Shown here: piece after piece, positions 34,486 to 43,077 of the stretch
Layout of the letters: every line of letters starts with the position of its first letter
Numbering within the stretch: position 1 is the stretch's first letter
The notes under the pieces: model-generated
The model's database searches: none
Told to the model about the DNA's origin: nothing
The model's input: the letters and a program-made list of their open reading frames with translations, nothing else
NCBI GenBank assembly: GCA_965116715.1
Contig: OZ220724.1
Span: 310,001-374,000, forward strand
Reading direction: 5' to 3'
DNA from: Poriferisodalis sp965116715
GTDB lineage: Bacteria > Actinomycetota > Acidimicrobiia > Acidimicrobiales > Poriferisodalaceae
DNA length: 64,000 nucleotides
Made by a program: the position numbers and the translations under genes

Positions 34486-34827
34486 GACGATGAACCGCTG
34501 GTGCGTGCCCTCAGAGATGAGGGTGTCGCCGTGGGTGACCTTGATGTCGAAGACGAGGCGGCGGCGGTCAATCTCGCTGATCTCGCCCGACACCAGCACG
34601 TCCTCGCCCGAGGACACGGCGGCCTGGTGACTTACGCAGATGTGGATGCCCACGGTTGTCTGGTTCTCGTCGAGGTGCGGCTGGACGCCGAACAGGCAGG
34701 TGCCCTCGATGAGGCGGACCATGTCGGGCGTGGACAGCACCTTGTTGGGCAAGTGCGGCGGGGACATCTCGTCGGTGACCCGATGTGTCTCGTTGACGGC
34801 GAATCCGACCTCTAAGGCAGCGCTCAT
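34477..34827 (-). CDS. Hotdog-fold thioesterase (FlK-like)
   Basis: A 116-residue acyl-CoA thioesterase-like protein resembling the fluoroacetyl-CoA thioesterase group. The likely catalytic elements are VLSTPDMVRLIEGTC (Thr and Glu) and VGIHICVSHQA (His). The usual substrate class is short or toxic acyl-CoAs; the true substrate is unknown. A TAGGGT box lies 8 bases upstream of the ATG, suggesting a leaderless transcript. Its stop falls within a tandem repeat. Confidence 0.8.
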   Translation of the reverse strand: MSAALEVGFAVNETHRVTDEMSPPHLPNKVLSTPDMVRLIEGTCLFGVQPHLDENQTTVGIHICVSHQAAVSSGEDVLVSGEISEIDRRRLVFDIKVTHGDTLISEGTHQRFIVGG

Positions 34828-34835
34828 GGCGGCAG

Positions 34836-34841
34836 ACCCTA
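34836..34841 (-). promoter_or_regulatory. -10 element of leaderless thioesterase gene
   Basis: TAGGGT on the minus strand, 8 bases before the ATG at 34827, with no ribosome site between. Confidence 0.45.
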
Positions 34842-34948
34842 GAGGCTGCGCTCGGGCCGAGGCTTCGCACTGCGCCGACCGCTCTGGTTCCCGGTCTCTG
34901 TCAGATGCGGGCTCGCCGACCGTTTGGGCCCGGGGCTCAGCCGCTGGG

Positions 34949-34954
34949 TAGGTT
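34949..34954 (+). promoter_or_regulatory. -10 element of leaderless nitrobindin gene
   Basis: TAGGTT, exactly six bases before the ATG at 34961. Confidence 0.5.
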
Positions 34955-34960
34955 GCGAGG

Positions 34961-35464
34961 ATGGCTGAGCTGCATCCTCACTGTGTGCCCCTCGCCGCGC
35001 TGCTGGGAACCTGGCAGGGCGGGGGCACGGGCCAGTACCCGACCATCGACGACTTCTCCTATACCGAGGAGCTGACCTTCGGCCACGTGGGCAAGCCGTT
35101 CGTGTCGATGATCCAGCGCACCCGCAATGCGGTCACCGGCGAGCCGCTGCACTCCGAGGCTGGCTACCTGCGGGCAGTGGGCGACGGTCAGCTCGAGCTC
35201 GCCCTGGCGCAGCCGTCGGGTGTCACCGAGATCTGCCTCGGGACGGTGCGCAGCACCGACGACGGCTTGGCGATCGAGTTGGCGAGCGAGCACGTGGGGC
35301 TGAGCCCCACCGCCAAGGAGGTCACCTCGGTGCGGCGGGAGCTGAGCATCGTCGGTGCGGGAACCGGCGATGGGCCGGTGCTGATCTCTGAGCTGTGGAT
35401 GGCCGCCGTCGGCCACGGCGAGCTGCTGCACCACCTGCGCGGCGAACTGACTCTGCAGGCCTGA
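34961..35464 (+). CDS. Nitrobindin family heme-binding beta-barrel protein
   Basis: A 167-residue protein of the nitrobindin (FABP-like, DUF1794) family. The hallmark GTWQGGGTGQYPTI lies near residues 16-29, followed by YTEELTFGHVGKPF and HSEAGYLR. The C-terminal LLHHLRGEL supplies the proximal histidine that binds ferric heme in this family. Known members handle NO or peroxynitrite. Single cytosolic domain of normal length. Confidence 0.9.
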   Translation: MAELHPHCVPLAALLGTWQGGGTGQYPTIDDFSYTEELTFGHVGKPFVSMIQRTRNAVTGEPLHSEAGYLRAVGDGQLELALAQPSGVTEICLGTVRSTDDGLAIELASEHVGLSPTAKEVTSVRRELSIVGAGTGDGPVLISELWMAAVGHGELLHHLRGELTLQA

Positions 35465-35562
35465 CGCCTTCAGATCAGCCCACAGCGCGTATCGGCCGCC
35501 AGCTCACACCGGGTTCGACCGGCTGCAACGCCCTACGCTGGCCTGTTGGCAGAGGGGGAGCG

Positions 35563-37710
35563 ATGTCTCAGGTGGCGCAGGCGAGTGGATCCAACGGGGC
35601 AAGCGCATCGAACGGCGCAAGTGCGTCTTCCTACGGTGCGCCGACGGCCGCGGGACGTCCCGATGTGGACGATGAGACGCTGGCTGCCGCGGTTGCCGTG
35701 GCCAACATCCCGACGCTGCTGATGGTGCTGGTGCAGATGACGGGCGAGCTGCATTGGCTGGACGAGCCGTACCGCCCCCAGCGCCAGCCTGGCCTGGGAG
35801 ACAACGACTCCGGCGGCCTGGCGCCCGAGCATCAGCAGGAGGTGCGCGAGGCGGCGCTCGAAGCCATCGCGGCATGGCGCGACGGCCGCCCGATGGCGAT
35901 TCCCGAGCCAGATGACGCACTGATCGTGCGCATGCTCAGCACTGCGATGGGCGAGCATGTGCCCGACGAGTACGGCGCCTTCACCGCCGCCCAACTCGGC
36001 CTTGCCAAGTTCTTGGATCACGACCCCATCGATGTCCCCGCCGGCTTCAAGGTGCTGGTGATCGGTGCCGGCGCTTCGGGGCTGTGCGCCGCCATCAACC
36101 TGAAGCAGGCCGGGGTGCCCTTCGAGATGGTCGAGCGCAACGGCACAGTGGGCGGAGTGTGGTGGGAGAACCGCTACCCGGGTGCCGGCGTCGACACGCC
36201 GAACCACCTCTACTCGTACTCGTTCGCCCCGCACGACTGGAAGATGTACTTCTGCCTGCGCGACGAGCTGCACGGCTACCTCGAGAAGGTGGCGGACGAT
36301 TTCGACGTGCGCGACGGCATCCGCTTCAACACGTCGGTGGAGCGCATCAGCTACGACGCCGAACGGCAGGTCTGGCGGGCCGAAGTACGCCACGTGGCCG
36401 ACAACGAGGGACGCTGGGAGACGGGACATCTGGGGCTGAGCGCCACGCCCGACGAGACCGGGCTGCGGCGGCGAGACGACGGTGCCGCAACGGCACCTGG
36501 CGCAAACGGCCATGCACAGGGTGCGGACGGGCCCGCCGAGATCATCGAGGCCAACGTCGTCATCAGCGCCGCTGGCATCTTCAACCCGCCGATCCGACCC
36601 AACATCGACGGTCTGGAGACCTGGAGCGGCGAGACCTGGCACACGTCGCGCTGGCCCGCCGACGCTGATGTCAGCGGCAAGCGTGTGGCCATCGTGGGCA
36701 ACGGGGCAAGCTGCATGCAGACAGCGCCTGAGATCCAGAACGACGTGGAGTCGCTGGCGATCTACCAGCGCTCCAACCATTGGGCAGCGCCGTTCGAGCA
36801 GTTCCGCAAGCCGGTGCCCGACGCCATGCGGACCCTGTTCGAGGCGGTGCCGCTGTACCGGGCCTGGTACAGGGTGCGCCTGGGCTGGACCTTCAACGAC
36901 CGCATCCATACGGCCCTGCAGAAGGATCCCGACTGGGAGCACCCCGAGCGCTCCCTCAACGCGCAGAACGATGCCCACCGCGCCTACTTCACCCGGTACG
37001 TCATCGACGAGCTGGGCGACCGGGCCGATGATCTGCTGGACAAGGTGCTGCCCACCTACCCGCCCTTCGGCAAGCGCATGCTGATGGACAACGGCTGGTA
37101 CCGGATGCTGCGCAACCCCAAGGTAGAGCTGGTCGACAACCCGATCGCTGAGATCTCAGGCCAGACGATCCGCACCGCCGACGGCGCCGAGCGGGAAGCC
37201 GACGTGCTGGTGCTGGCCACCGGTTTCGACGTGCTGCGGTTCATCACCACTTACGAGGCCACCGGCCGCTCGGGCCGCAGCCTGCGCGAGTCGTGGGGCG
37301 ACGATGACGCCAGCGCATACCTGGGCACCGTGACACCCGACTTCCCCAACTTCTTCACGCTCTACGGGCCGAACCTGCAGCCCGGCCACGGCGGCAGCCT
37401 GATCTTCGTGGTGGAGATGCAGGTGCGCTACGTGATGGACATGATCGCCAAGATGTGCGCCGAGGGCCTCGGCTCGGTGGAGGTGCGCCGGGAGGTACAC
37501 GAGGCCTACCGGGGCCGGGTCGACGAGGCGCACGAGCACATGGTGTGGACCCATCCGGGCATGACCAGCTACTACCGCAACGAGGCGGGCCGCATCGTGG
37601 TCAACTCTCCGTGGCGCAATGTCGACTACTTCGACATGACCTCCGAAGCCGATCTCGACGACTACGTCTGCGAGCCCCGAGTGGCCGACCGGGAACTCAT
37701 CGCCGACTGA
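35563..37710 (+). CDS. Baeyer-Villiger monooxygenase (HAPMO-type flavoprotein)
   Basis: A 715-residue FAD/NADPH monooxygenase that inserts oxygen next to a ketone. A 20-residue low-complexity tail and an N-terminal helical domain (ANIPTLLMVLVQMTGELHWL) resemble 4-hydroxyacetophenone monooxygenase. The FAD Rossmann motif is GAGASGLCAAI, and VGGVWWENRYPGAGVDTPNHLY is typical. The type I BVMO fingerprint appears as WSGETWHTSRWP, followed by the NADPH motif GNGASCMQ. A 40-residue Gly/Ala-rich insertion precedes the fingerprint. The start ATG has GAGGGGGAG 5-8 bases upstream. Probable role: degradation of ketones or steroids. Confidence 0.92.
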   Translation: MSQVAQASGSNGASASNGASASSYGAPTAAGRPDVDDETLAAAVAVANIPTLLMVLVQMTGELHWLDEPYRPQRQPGLGDNDSGGLAPEHQQEVREAALEAIAAWRDGRPMAIPEPDDALIVRMLSTAMGEHVPDEYGAFTAAQLGLAKFLDHDPIDVPAGFKVLVIGAGASGLCAAINLKQAGVPFEMVERNGTVGGVWWENRYPGAGVDTPNHLYSYSFAPHDWKMYFCLRDELHGYLEKVADDFDVRDGIRFNTSVERISYDAERQVWRAEVRHVADNEGRWETGHLGLSATPDETGLRRRDDGAATAPGANGHAQGADGPAEIIEANVVISAAGIFNPPIRPNIDGLETWSGETWHTSRWPADADVSGKRVAIVGNGASCMQTAPEIQNDVESLAIYQRSNHWAAPFEQFRKPVPDAMRTLFEAVPLYRAWYRVRLGWTFNDRIHTALQKDPDWEHPERSLNAQNDAHRAYFTRYVIDELGDRADDLLDKVLPTYPPFGKRMLMDNGWYRMLRNPKVELVDNPIAEISGQTIRTADGAEREADVLVLATGFDVLRFITTYEATGRSGRSLRESWGDDDASAYLGTVTPDFPNFFTLYGPNLQPGHGGSLIFVVEMQVRYVMDMIAKMCAEGLGSVEVRREVHEAYRGRVDEAHEHMVWTHPGMTSYYRNEAGRIVVNSPWRNVDYFDMTSEADLDDYVCEPRVADRELIAD

Positions 37711-37882
37711 AATCGGTAGCCGAGCGATGCCCGACCGGTGCATATACTCGGCGATGAGGCCAGCCTCAACCGAGTGTGGTCAGAGCAGGCTTGTTGTAGC
37801 TCGCACACGGAGAGGCTGGCCCTGTCGCGCAGGCTAGCTCTCTAGTGCGTACTGAAAGCTATTGAAATTTATTGTTGTTGTA
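37711..37882. other. AT-richer intergenic region with an inverted repeat
   Basis: Between the convergent BVMO and threonine aldolase genes. Arms GGCCAGCCTC (37758-37767) and GAGGCTGGCC (37812-37821) are perfectly complementary with a 44-base gap. A run of A/T (about 37855-37885, tattgaaatttattgttgtt) is the least GC-rich DNA nearby. A bidirectional terminator or small RNA is possible. No coding frame seen. Confidence 0.4.
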
Positions 37883-38887
37883 TTAGGCGGCCAGTTCGGC
37901 GGCGATGGCCTCTAGTGCTGTGTTGACGTCGGCTTCGGTGACGTCGAGGTGCAGCACCATGCGGGAGCGGCCGAAGCGCCAGTCGGCCAGCACGCCGCGG
38001 CCCTCGACGCGCTTGGCGAGCGTGGGATCGTCTCGGTCGAGTTGGGAGAACACCATGTTGGTGTTGCAGGCGGTGACGGTGATGCCGTCGATGGCACTGA
38101 GACCTGCTGCGAGGCGAGCCGCGTTGGCGTGGTCGTCGGCGAGCCGGTCGATGTGGTGCTGCAAGGCGTACAGACCGCCGGCGGCGATGATGCCCGCCTG
38201 ACGCATCCCGCCGCCGAGCACCTTGCGCCAGCGGCGTGCTGCGCCCACCAGCTCATCGGTGCCGCACAGCACGGAGCCCACCGGGGCACCCAGACCCTTG
38301 GACAGGCACACCGACACGGTGTCGAACGGTGCGGCCACTTCAGCGGGGGACAGGCCCAGCGATACCGCGGCGTTCCACAGTCGGGCGCCGTCGAGGTGCA
38401 GCCCGAGGCTATGACGGTCGGCGAAGTCTCGGGCTTCCTGCTGCTGGGCAGGGGTCAGCACCTTGCCGTCGATCGTGTTCTCTAGGCACAGCAGCCGGGT
38501 GCGGGCGAAGTGGCTGTTGTCGGGCTTCACCGCATCTTCAGCCGCTGCGAGGTCAACCATGCCGGTGTCGTCGGTGGGCACCGGCTGGGGCTGGATGCTG
38601 CCCAGCACCGCCGCGCCGCCGCCCTCGTACATGTAAGTGTGCGCGTGGTGGCCGACGATGTACTCGTCGCCCCGCTCGCAGTGCGCCAGCAGCCCGCACA
38701 GGTTCGACTGGGTGCCGCTGGGCACATACAGCGCAGCGGCCTTGCCGAGCAGGTCGGCGCAGAAGCGCTCCAGCTCGTTGACCGTGGGGTCGTCGCCCCA
38801 CACGTCGTCGCCCACCTCGGCGGCGGCCATCGCGGCACGCATGCCGGGCGTCGGGCGGGAGACAGTGTCAGAACGCAGGTCGATCAC
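37883..38887 (-). CDS. Low-specificity L-threonine aldolase
   Basis: A 334-residue fold-type I PLP enzyme that cleaves L-threonine (or allo-threonine) to glycine and acetaldehyde. The N-terminus IDLRSDTVSRPTPGM is characteristic and supports the GTG at 38887. The PLP lysine is in SVCLSKGLGAPVGS; DGARLWNAAV and VLGGGMRQAG are conserved. Cytosolic, full length. Convergent with the BVMO gene. Confidence 0.92.
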   Translation of the reverse strand: MIDLRSDTVSRPTPGMRAAMAAAEVGDDVWGDDPTVNELERFCADLLGKAAALYVPSGTQSNLCGLLAHCERGDEYIVGHHAHTYMYEGGGAAVLGSIQPQPVPTDDTGMVDLAAAEDAVKPDNSHFARTRLLCLENTIDGKVLTPAQQQEARDFADRHSLGLHLDGARLWNAAVSLGLSPAEVAAPFDTVSVCLSKGLGAPVGSVLCGTDELVGAARRWRKVLGGGMRQAGIIAAGGLYALQHHIDRLADDHANAARLAAGLSAIDGITVTACNTNMVFSQLDRDDPTLAKRVEGRGVLADWRFGRSRMVLHLDVTEADVNTALEAIAAELAA

Positions 38888-39010
38888 GGCAGCAAGCCTG
38901 CCATGCATCGCGTCATATCCAACGGGCCTGCGCCCGTCGACATCCGGCCGAGTGGCTATGCGATCCGTGCGGCGGCGCTCCGCCGTGGCAGTGCGACTGG
39001 GTTCGGTCGA

Positions 39011-40684
39011 TCAGCCCTTGCCGTTGCGCAGCAGCTTGCCGGGCAGCGGGCCGTGCGGATCGACCGCATCGGCACCGTCTTGGCGGATGACCGTGCCGTT
39101 CACGACCACCGCGTCGATGCCCTTGGCGTCAGAGATGAGCCGGTCGGCCCCGGCGGGCAGGTCGTACACCCGGCGCTTGCCCAGGTGGCCGATCTCGTCA
39201 GCGTCGAACACCACGACGTCGGCAGGCTTGCCTTCGGCGAGCGTTCCCCGATCGGCGATGCCGAATACCTCGGCGGGCCGCTGGGTGAGCATGTGAATGG
39301 CCGTCTCGAGGTCGAAGCTCTGCCGCCCGCGCACGAACGTCTGCAGGAACTCCGTCGAGTACTTGGCGTCGCAGAGCTGGCTGGCGTGCGCCCCGGCATC
39401 GGACAGCCCGATCACCGTGGTCGGGTCGTGCAGCAGCTCGTCGATGTCGTCGGGGTCGTGGTTGATCACGTCCTGGACGATGCGCATGTCCAAGTCGGCT
39501 TCGAGCGCCACGTCGAGCACCCAGTCCACCGGGTCCTGGCCGGCCTCGTCAGCCAGCTCCTGCACGTTGCGGCCTTCGAGCTCGGGATTGTGGGGCAGCC
39601 AGCTGATCTCGGTGCGGGCCCAGCGGTCACCGATCTTGCCGCCAGTACCAGCCTTTTCCTTGAACTCCGCACGCCAGTCCGGGTCGGCGTAGTAGCGCTT
39701 GCGGCCTTCGAGGTCGCTCTGGGACACAGGGGTGAAGCAGCGCAGCGCCTCGTAGATGAACGGTGCCTTCCAGCTCATCTCGAACTGGATGGGCTGCACG
39801 GCCACCTGGGGGAACACCGGCAGGCCCCGGTCAGCAATCTCCCGGGCCCGCTCCAGTTCAGCACGGTGGCTGCCCGGGCCGCGGGCCGAGCCCAGCAGCG
39901 CCGTCCAGCTCACGTGTGCGCCGGTGGTCTCGGCGATGCGTGCGAACTCGTCGTGGCTGAGACCCCGTCCGACGGTGGCCTGCATCACGCCGCCCGAGTC
40001 GCCCAGCGCCTGGGCGATCTCGACGATCTCGTCAGTGGTCGCAGCACGACTGGGCACTGGTCGTCCCTCGTAGCCCACATGGGTGGCCGCCTTGGAGGTG
40101 GCGAACCCGAGCGCACCGGCCCGCAACGCCTCTGCCACCAAGTCCCGCTGGGCGGCGATCTCTTCGGGAGTTCCCTCGCGCTCGGTGGCCTCTTCTCCCA
40201 TCACGTACATGCGCGCAGCGGTATGGCCGATGAGCGCCGCCATGTTGACCGCCGCACCGTTCGATTCGAGTGCATCGAGATACTGCGGGAACGTCTCGAA
40301 TCCCCAGTCGCCGAGGCCGGCCCGCAGCGCATCGACGCTCATGCCCTCGACGTTCTCGAGCGTGCGCATGATCAGGTCACGGTGCTCGGGCCGGGTGGGC
40401 GCAACCGAGAAGCCGCAGTTGCCCATCACGATGGTGGTCACGCCGTGCCAGGGCGAGCAGCTCACCAGCCGATCCCACATGATCTGGGCGTCGTAGTGGG
40501 TGTGGATGTCCACGAAGCCGGGGCACACGATGCGGCCCGTGGCGTCGATGGTCTGGGCGGCCTCGGCCGGCGCAGTGCCGAGCGCCACCACGATGCCGTC
40601 GGAAATGCCCACGTCGCCGACGTAGCGGGGCGCTCCCGTCCCGTCGATGATCGCTCCGCCCGTGATCTTCAGGTCATATGCCAT
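39011..40684 (-). CDS. N-acyl-D-amino-acid deacylase family amidohydrolase
   Basis: A 557-residue metal-dependent amidohydrolase related to D-aminoacylase. The metal motif is FVDIHTHYDAQ, with GVTTIVMGNCGFSVAP following, and the late Asp is in GLSDAGAHASQ. The C-terminal small beta domain (GKPADVVVFDADEI) completes the fold. The substrate class (N-acyl-D-amino acids, hydantoin-like amides) is inferred. Start at the ATG at 40684; 11 more codons are open upstream. It is 123 bp upstream of the threonine aldolase gene on the same strand. Confidence 0.85.
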   Translation of the reverse strand: MAYDLKITGGAIIDGTGAPRYVGDVGISDGIVVALGTAPAEAAQTIDATGRIVCPGFVDIHTHYDAQIMWDRLVSCSPWHGVTTIVMGNCGFSVAPTRPEHRDLIMRTLENVEGMSVDALRAGLGDWGFETFPQYLDALESNGAAVNMAALIGHTAARMYVMGEEATEREGTPEEIAAQRDLVAEALRAGALGFATSKAATHVGYEGRPVPSRAATTDEIVEIAQALGDSGGVMQATVGRGLSHDEFARIAETTGAHVSWTALLGSARGPGSHRAELERAREIADRGLPVFPQVAVQPIQFEMSWKAPFIYEALRCFTPVSQSDLEGRKRYYADPDWRAEFKEKAGTGGKIGDRWARTEISWLPHNPELEGRNVQELADEAGQDPVDWVLDVALEADLDMRIVQDVINHDPDDIDELLHDPTTVIGLSDAGAHASQLCDAKYSTEFLQTFVRGRQSFDLETAIHMLTQRPAEVFGIADRGTLAEGKPADVVVFDADEIGHLGKRRVYDLPAGADRLISDAKGIDAVVVNGTVIRQDGADAVDPHGPLPGKLLRNGKG

Positions 40685-40816
40685 GCCGCCGTCCCCGTGC
40701 TTGCTGGATAAGCGCAAACTAATCGACGCTCGTCGTCGGCACCCAGCTGCGCCTGCAACGTTCAGGGCGATGCAAATTGCGCGCTGAGCCCGGCCCGAGC
40801 AGGGCTATCGTTGACG

Positions 40817-40920
40817 GTGGACTGATCGGGAATCGAACCCGACGCCGGGCGGGTCAAGTGCGCGGCGGAGAACCATCTCTCAGCCCGTGGCCTTTGGGCC
40901 GCTCGGAGCCGCACCAGTCC
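40817..40920 (-). other. tRNA-like sequence, possibly a degenerate class II tRNA
   Basis: On the minus strand the ends pair as an acceptor stem (GGACTGG with TCAGTCC, one G.U) followed by A and CC. Just inside is a perfect T-arm (TCGGG-TTCGATT-CCCGA). The segment CCGAGCGGCCCAAAGGCCACGG resembles the D-arm of tRNA-Ser. I cannot form a proper 5-bp anticodon stem with a seven-base loop, and the D-loop is too long. It may be a relic, an unusual tRNA or another tRNA-derived element. Confidence 0.35.
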
Positions 40921-40933
40921 GCTGGTGCGGCTC
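40906..40933. terminator. Perfect 12-bp hairpin
   Basis: GAGCCGCACCAG, loop TCCG, then CTGGTGCGGCTC. It is followed on the plus strand by TTCGCGG rather than a T-run. It overlaps the 5' end of the tRNA-like element, so it may be an alternative structure or a factor-dependent terminator. Confidence 0.4.
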
Positions 40934-41094
40934 TTCGCGGCAGTCAAGGAGACTCAGCCGATCGGGCTGAGGTGTGCTGCAGTCGCAGGAGAGGCGCCGC
41001 GCCAGGCGGGCGATACGGGTGTCAGAGCCCGGCGACGGGAGCGTAGGCCCGCGTGTCAAGCTCTTGTGCACGATTTGTTGCGGGAGGATTCGGC

Positions 41095-41622
41095 ATGAGC
41101 GATGCAGCGCTGCCCGACGAGCTGGTCAACCGGGTGACGTGGAAGATCCCCAACGCGCTCGCGCTGGTGGGATCGAGAGCCGGCGACGAGCGCAACGCCA
41201 TGACGACAAGCTGGATCACACAGCTCTCGATGGAGCCGGTCATCATCGGCATCGGCGTCGAGAACACCGCTGTCACCCACCGGCTGATCACCGACGGGGG
41301 CTCGTTCACCGTGAACCTCTGGGACGCCGAGAACACCCGCCCGTTCGTGAAGTTCTCCAAGCCAGCGGCCTACGAAGCCGTCGTCGACGGCACCGGCACG
41401 GGGACCCTCAACGGCTGGTCGGTGTACGAGGCTGCCACCGGAGCGCCCGTATTCGTCGATTCGGCCGCCTGGATGGACTGCGAGGTGCGTCACAGCGTGA
41501 ACTTGGGCACCCACACGCTGTTCATGGGCGAGCTGGTGGCGGCTGGCATCAACGACGACGACGTGCGGCTCGCCTCCATGTCAGACACCCGCATGAAGTA
41601 CGGGGGCGTGAAGCGCCACTGA
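41095..41622 (+). CDS. Flavin reductase-like FMN-binding protein
   Basis: A 175-residue protein of the flavin reductase-like family (split-barrel FMN-binding fold). It has NALALVGSRAGDERNAMTTSW, GIGVENTAVTH, FTVNLWD and the late DSAAWMDCEVRHSVNLGTHTLFMGELV. Members supply reduced flavin to two-component monooxygenases or act alone as FMN reductases. The ATG at 41095 has GGGAGG 6 bases upstream. No partner oxygenase is adjacent. Confidence 0.87.
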   Translation: MSDAALPDELVNRVTWKIPNALALVGSRAGDERNAMTTSWITQLSMEPVIIGIGVENTAVTHRLITDGGSFTVNLWDAENTRPFVKFSKPAAYEAVVDGTGTGTLNGWSVYEAATGAPVFVDSAAWMDCEVRHSVNLGTHTLFMGELVAAGINDDDVRLASMSDTRMKYGGVKRH

Positions 41623-41768
41623 GGCGGCCCGGCAGCACGCCGGCTGAGCCGAGACGCCGGCCCCTAGGCGGCTCACATCGGGTCCGGCTACCATGGTGTG
41701 CTGGCCCTAGGGCCTGCGTGCTCCGCTCCGGTGGGTGCGCATCACTTGTCGCCGACCTGGGATACCAC

Positions 41769-41993
41769 GTGCCGAAAGTCAAAGACGACGCCATCTTGCT
41801 CGAAGGAAAAACCGTCGAGGCGCTCAAGGGCGGTCATTTCCGCATCGAGCTCGACAACGGTCACGAAGTGCTGGGACATCTCAGCGGCAAGATGCGCAAG
41901 CACCACATCCGGATCCTTCCAGGCGACCGGGTGCAGGTGGAAGTCTCGGCCTACGACCTGACCCGCGGCCGCATCACCTACCGCTACAAGTAG
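41769..41993 (+). CDS. infA: Translation initiation factor IF-1
   Basis: A 74-residue S1/OB-fold factor that binds the ribosomal A site during initiation. It covers the whole family: ILLEGKTVEALKGGHF, LDNGHEVLGHLSGKMRKHHIRILPGD and the C-terminal SAYDLTRGRITYRYK. The GTG at 41769 fits the usual N-terminus. A TACCAT box at 41690 may be its promoter, giving a leader of about 70 bases. It stands alone rather than in the usual rpmJ-rpsM cluster, so it may be an additional copy. Confidence 0.93.
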   Translation: MPKVKDDAILLEGKTVEALKGGHFRIELDNGHEVLGHLSGKMRKHHIRILPGDRVQVEVSAYDLTRGRITYRYK

Positions 41994-42103
41994 CTCCGCG
42001 GGCGCCGCCGGCTCGTACGGCAGCGCTGCATTCAGCGCGTGGGGCGTTCTACTCTCCGCATGGTGCCGCCGTCGCAGCGGCGCGAGAACGCGAGGGAGCA
42101 GAC

Positions 42104-42949
42104 ATGAGCAGCACGGCTCAACCGTCGAACGGAACGGTGGCATACAGCGTCAAGCGAGATGAGGCAGGCGACGTGGCCACCGTCACGCTCAATCGTCCCG
42201 AGACGCTGAACTCCATGAACGACGAGTTCATGAACGACATCACCGAGGCATTCGGCATGGTGGCGGCCGACGAGAACGTTCGGGCCGTCGTGCTGACCGG
42301 TGCGGGGCGGGGATTCTGCTCGGGCGCAGACCTGCGCAACGCCGCCGCCGGCGACGCCGAAGCGTTCGATGCTGAGGCGGCCGGGGAGGCCACCACCGAC
42401 TCCATGGACAACGCGTTCCATCCGGCGATCCGCGCCGTGGCCGAGTGCCCGGTGCCGACCGTCGCCCGCATCAATGGGGTGACCGCAGGCGGCGGCATCG
42501 GTCTCGCGCTGTCGTGCGATGTGGCCATCGCAGCCCGGTCGGCGTTCTTCGTCGCGACGTTCGGGCCGCGGCTGGGCATCGTTCCCGACCTGGGCACGAC
42601 CTGGCAGCTCCCGATGCGGGTCGGCCGGGCGCGGGCGCTCGGCATGTCGCTGCTGGGCGAGCGGGTGACCGCCGATCAGGCTGCCGAATGGGGCCTGGTG
42701 TGGAAGACGGTCGACGACGGCGAGCTCGATGATGCCGTGGCGCAGGTGGTCGATGTGCTGCGGCGCAGCTCGCCGGCAGCCATGGCACGCATCCGGTCCG
42801 CCATCGACGGTGCCATGCGGCGCGACCTGGCCGATCAGCTTGACGTCGAGATGGGCCACCAGGCGGTGCTCATTCCCCAGAACATGGCCCACGGCGCAGA
42901 GGCATTCCTGGCAAAGACCGACCCGTCGTTCCCCGGCGAGCGCTACTGA
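42104..42949 (+). CDS. Enoyl-CoA hydratase/isomerase family protein
   Basis: A 281-residue crotonase-fold enzyme. The CoA/oxyanion-hole elements are GAGRGFCSGADL and ARINGVTAGGGIGLALSCD. One catalytic Glu is replaced in FGPRLGIVPDLGTTW, where Asp stands near the usual second Glu position, as in some dehydratase or isomerase members. Exact reaction unassigned. The ATG has GAGGGAG 6-7 bases upstream. Confidence 0.87.
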   Translation: MSSTAQPSNGTVAYSVKRDEAGDVATVTLNRPETLNSMNDEFMNDITEAFGMVAADENVRAVVLTGAGRGFCSGADLRNAAAGDAEAFDAEAAGEATTDSMDNAFHPAIRAVAECPVPTVARINGVTAGGGIGLALSCDVAIAARSAFFVATFGPRLGIVPDLGTTWQLPMRVGRARALGMSLLGERVTADQAAEWGLVWKTVDDGELDDAVAQVVDVLRRSSPAAMARIRSAIDGAMRRDLADQLDVEMGHQAVLIPQNMAHGAEAFLAKTDPSFPGERY

Positions 42950-42974
42950 CCCAACCCTGCACACTCATGCGCTG

Positions 42975-43060
42975 CGCTGGGCGCCGCGCTGGGTCTGATG
43001 GTGCGCAGCGCTGAGCGCCGCGCTGGGTCTGATGGTGCGCAGCGCTGGGCGCCGCGCACT
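42975..43060. repeat. 34-base tandem repeat, about 2.5 copies
   Basis: Units CGCTGGGCGCCGCGCTGGGT followed by CTGATGGTGCGCAG, nearly identical, filling the space between the enoyl-CoA hydratase and acyl-CoA dehydrogenase genes. The third copy stops 18 bases before the ATG at 43078. Each unit has GC-rich inverted segments. Confidence 0.85.
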
Positions 43061-43077
43061 GCTGGCAGACTGGCGCC

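Larger units (their letters stand above)
40685..41094. other. 410-base intergenic region with structured RNA candidates
   Basis: No convincing coding frame. It contains a tRNA-like sequence at 40817-40920 (minus strand) and a perfect 12-bp hairpin at 40906-40933, described separately. A TATCGT box at 40807-40812 could start transcription rightward. Confidence 0.5.

Noticed and set aside
38510..40711. A 733-codon open frame antisense to threonine aldolase and the amidohydrolase
   Set aside because: It spans two clear enzymes on the other strand and has no family motif; shadow of GC-rich codon bias.
40817..40920. Calling a functional tRNA-Ser or tRNA-Sec
   Set aside because: No 5-bp anticodon stem with a seven-base loop can be formed, and no suitable anticodon is placed correctly.
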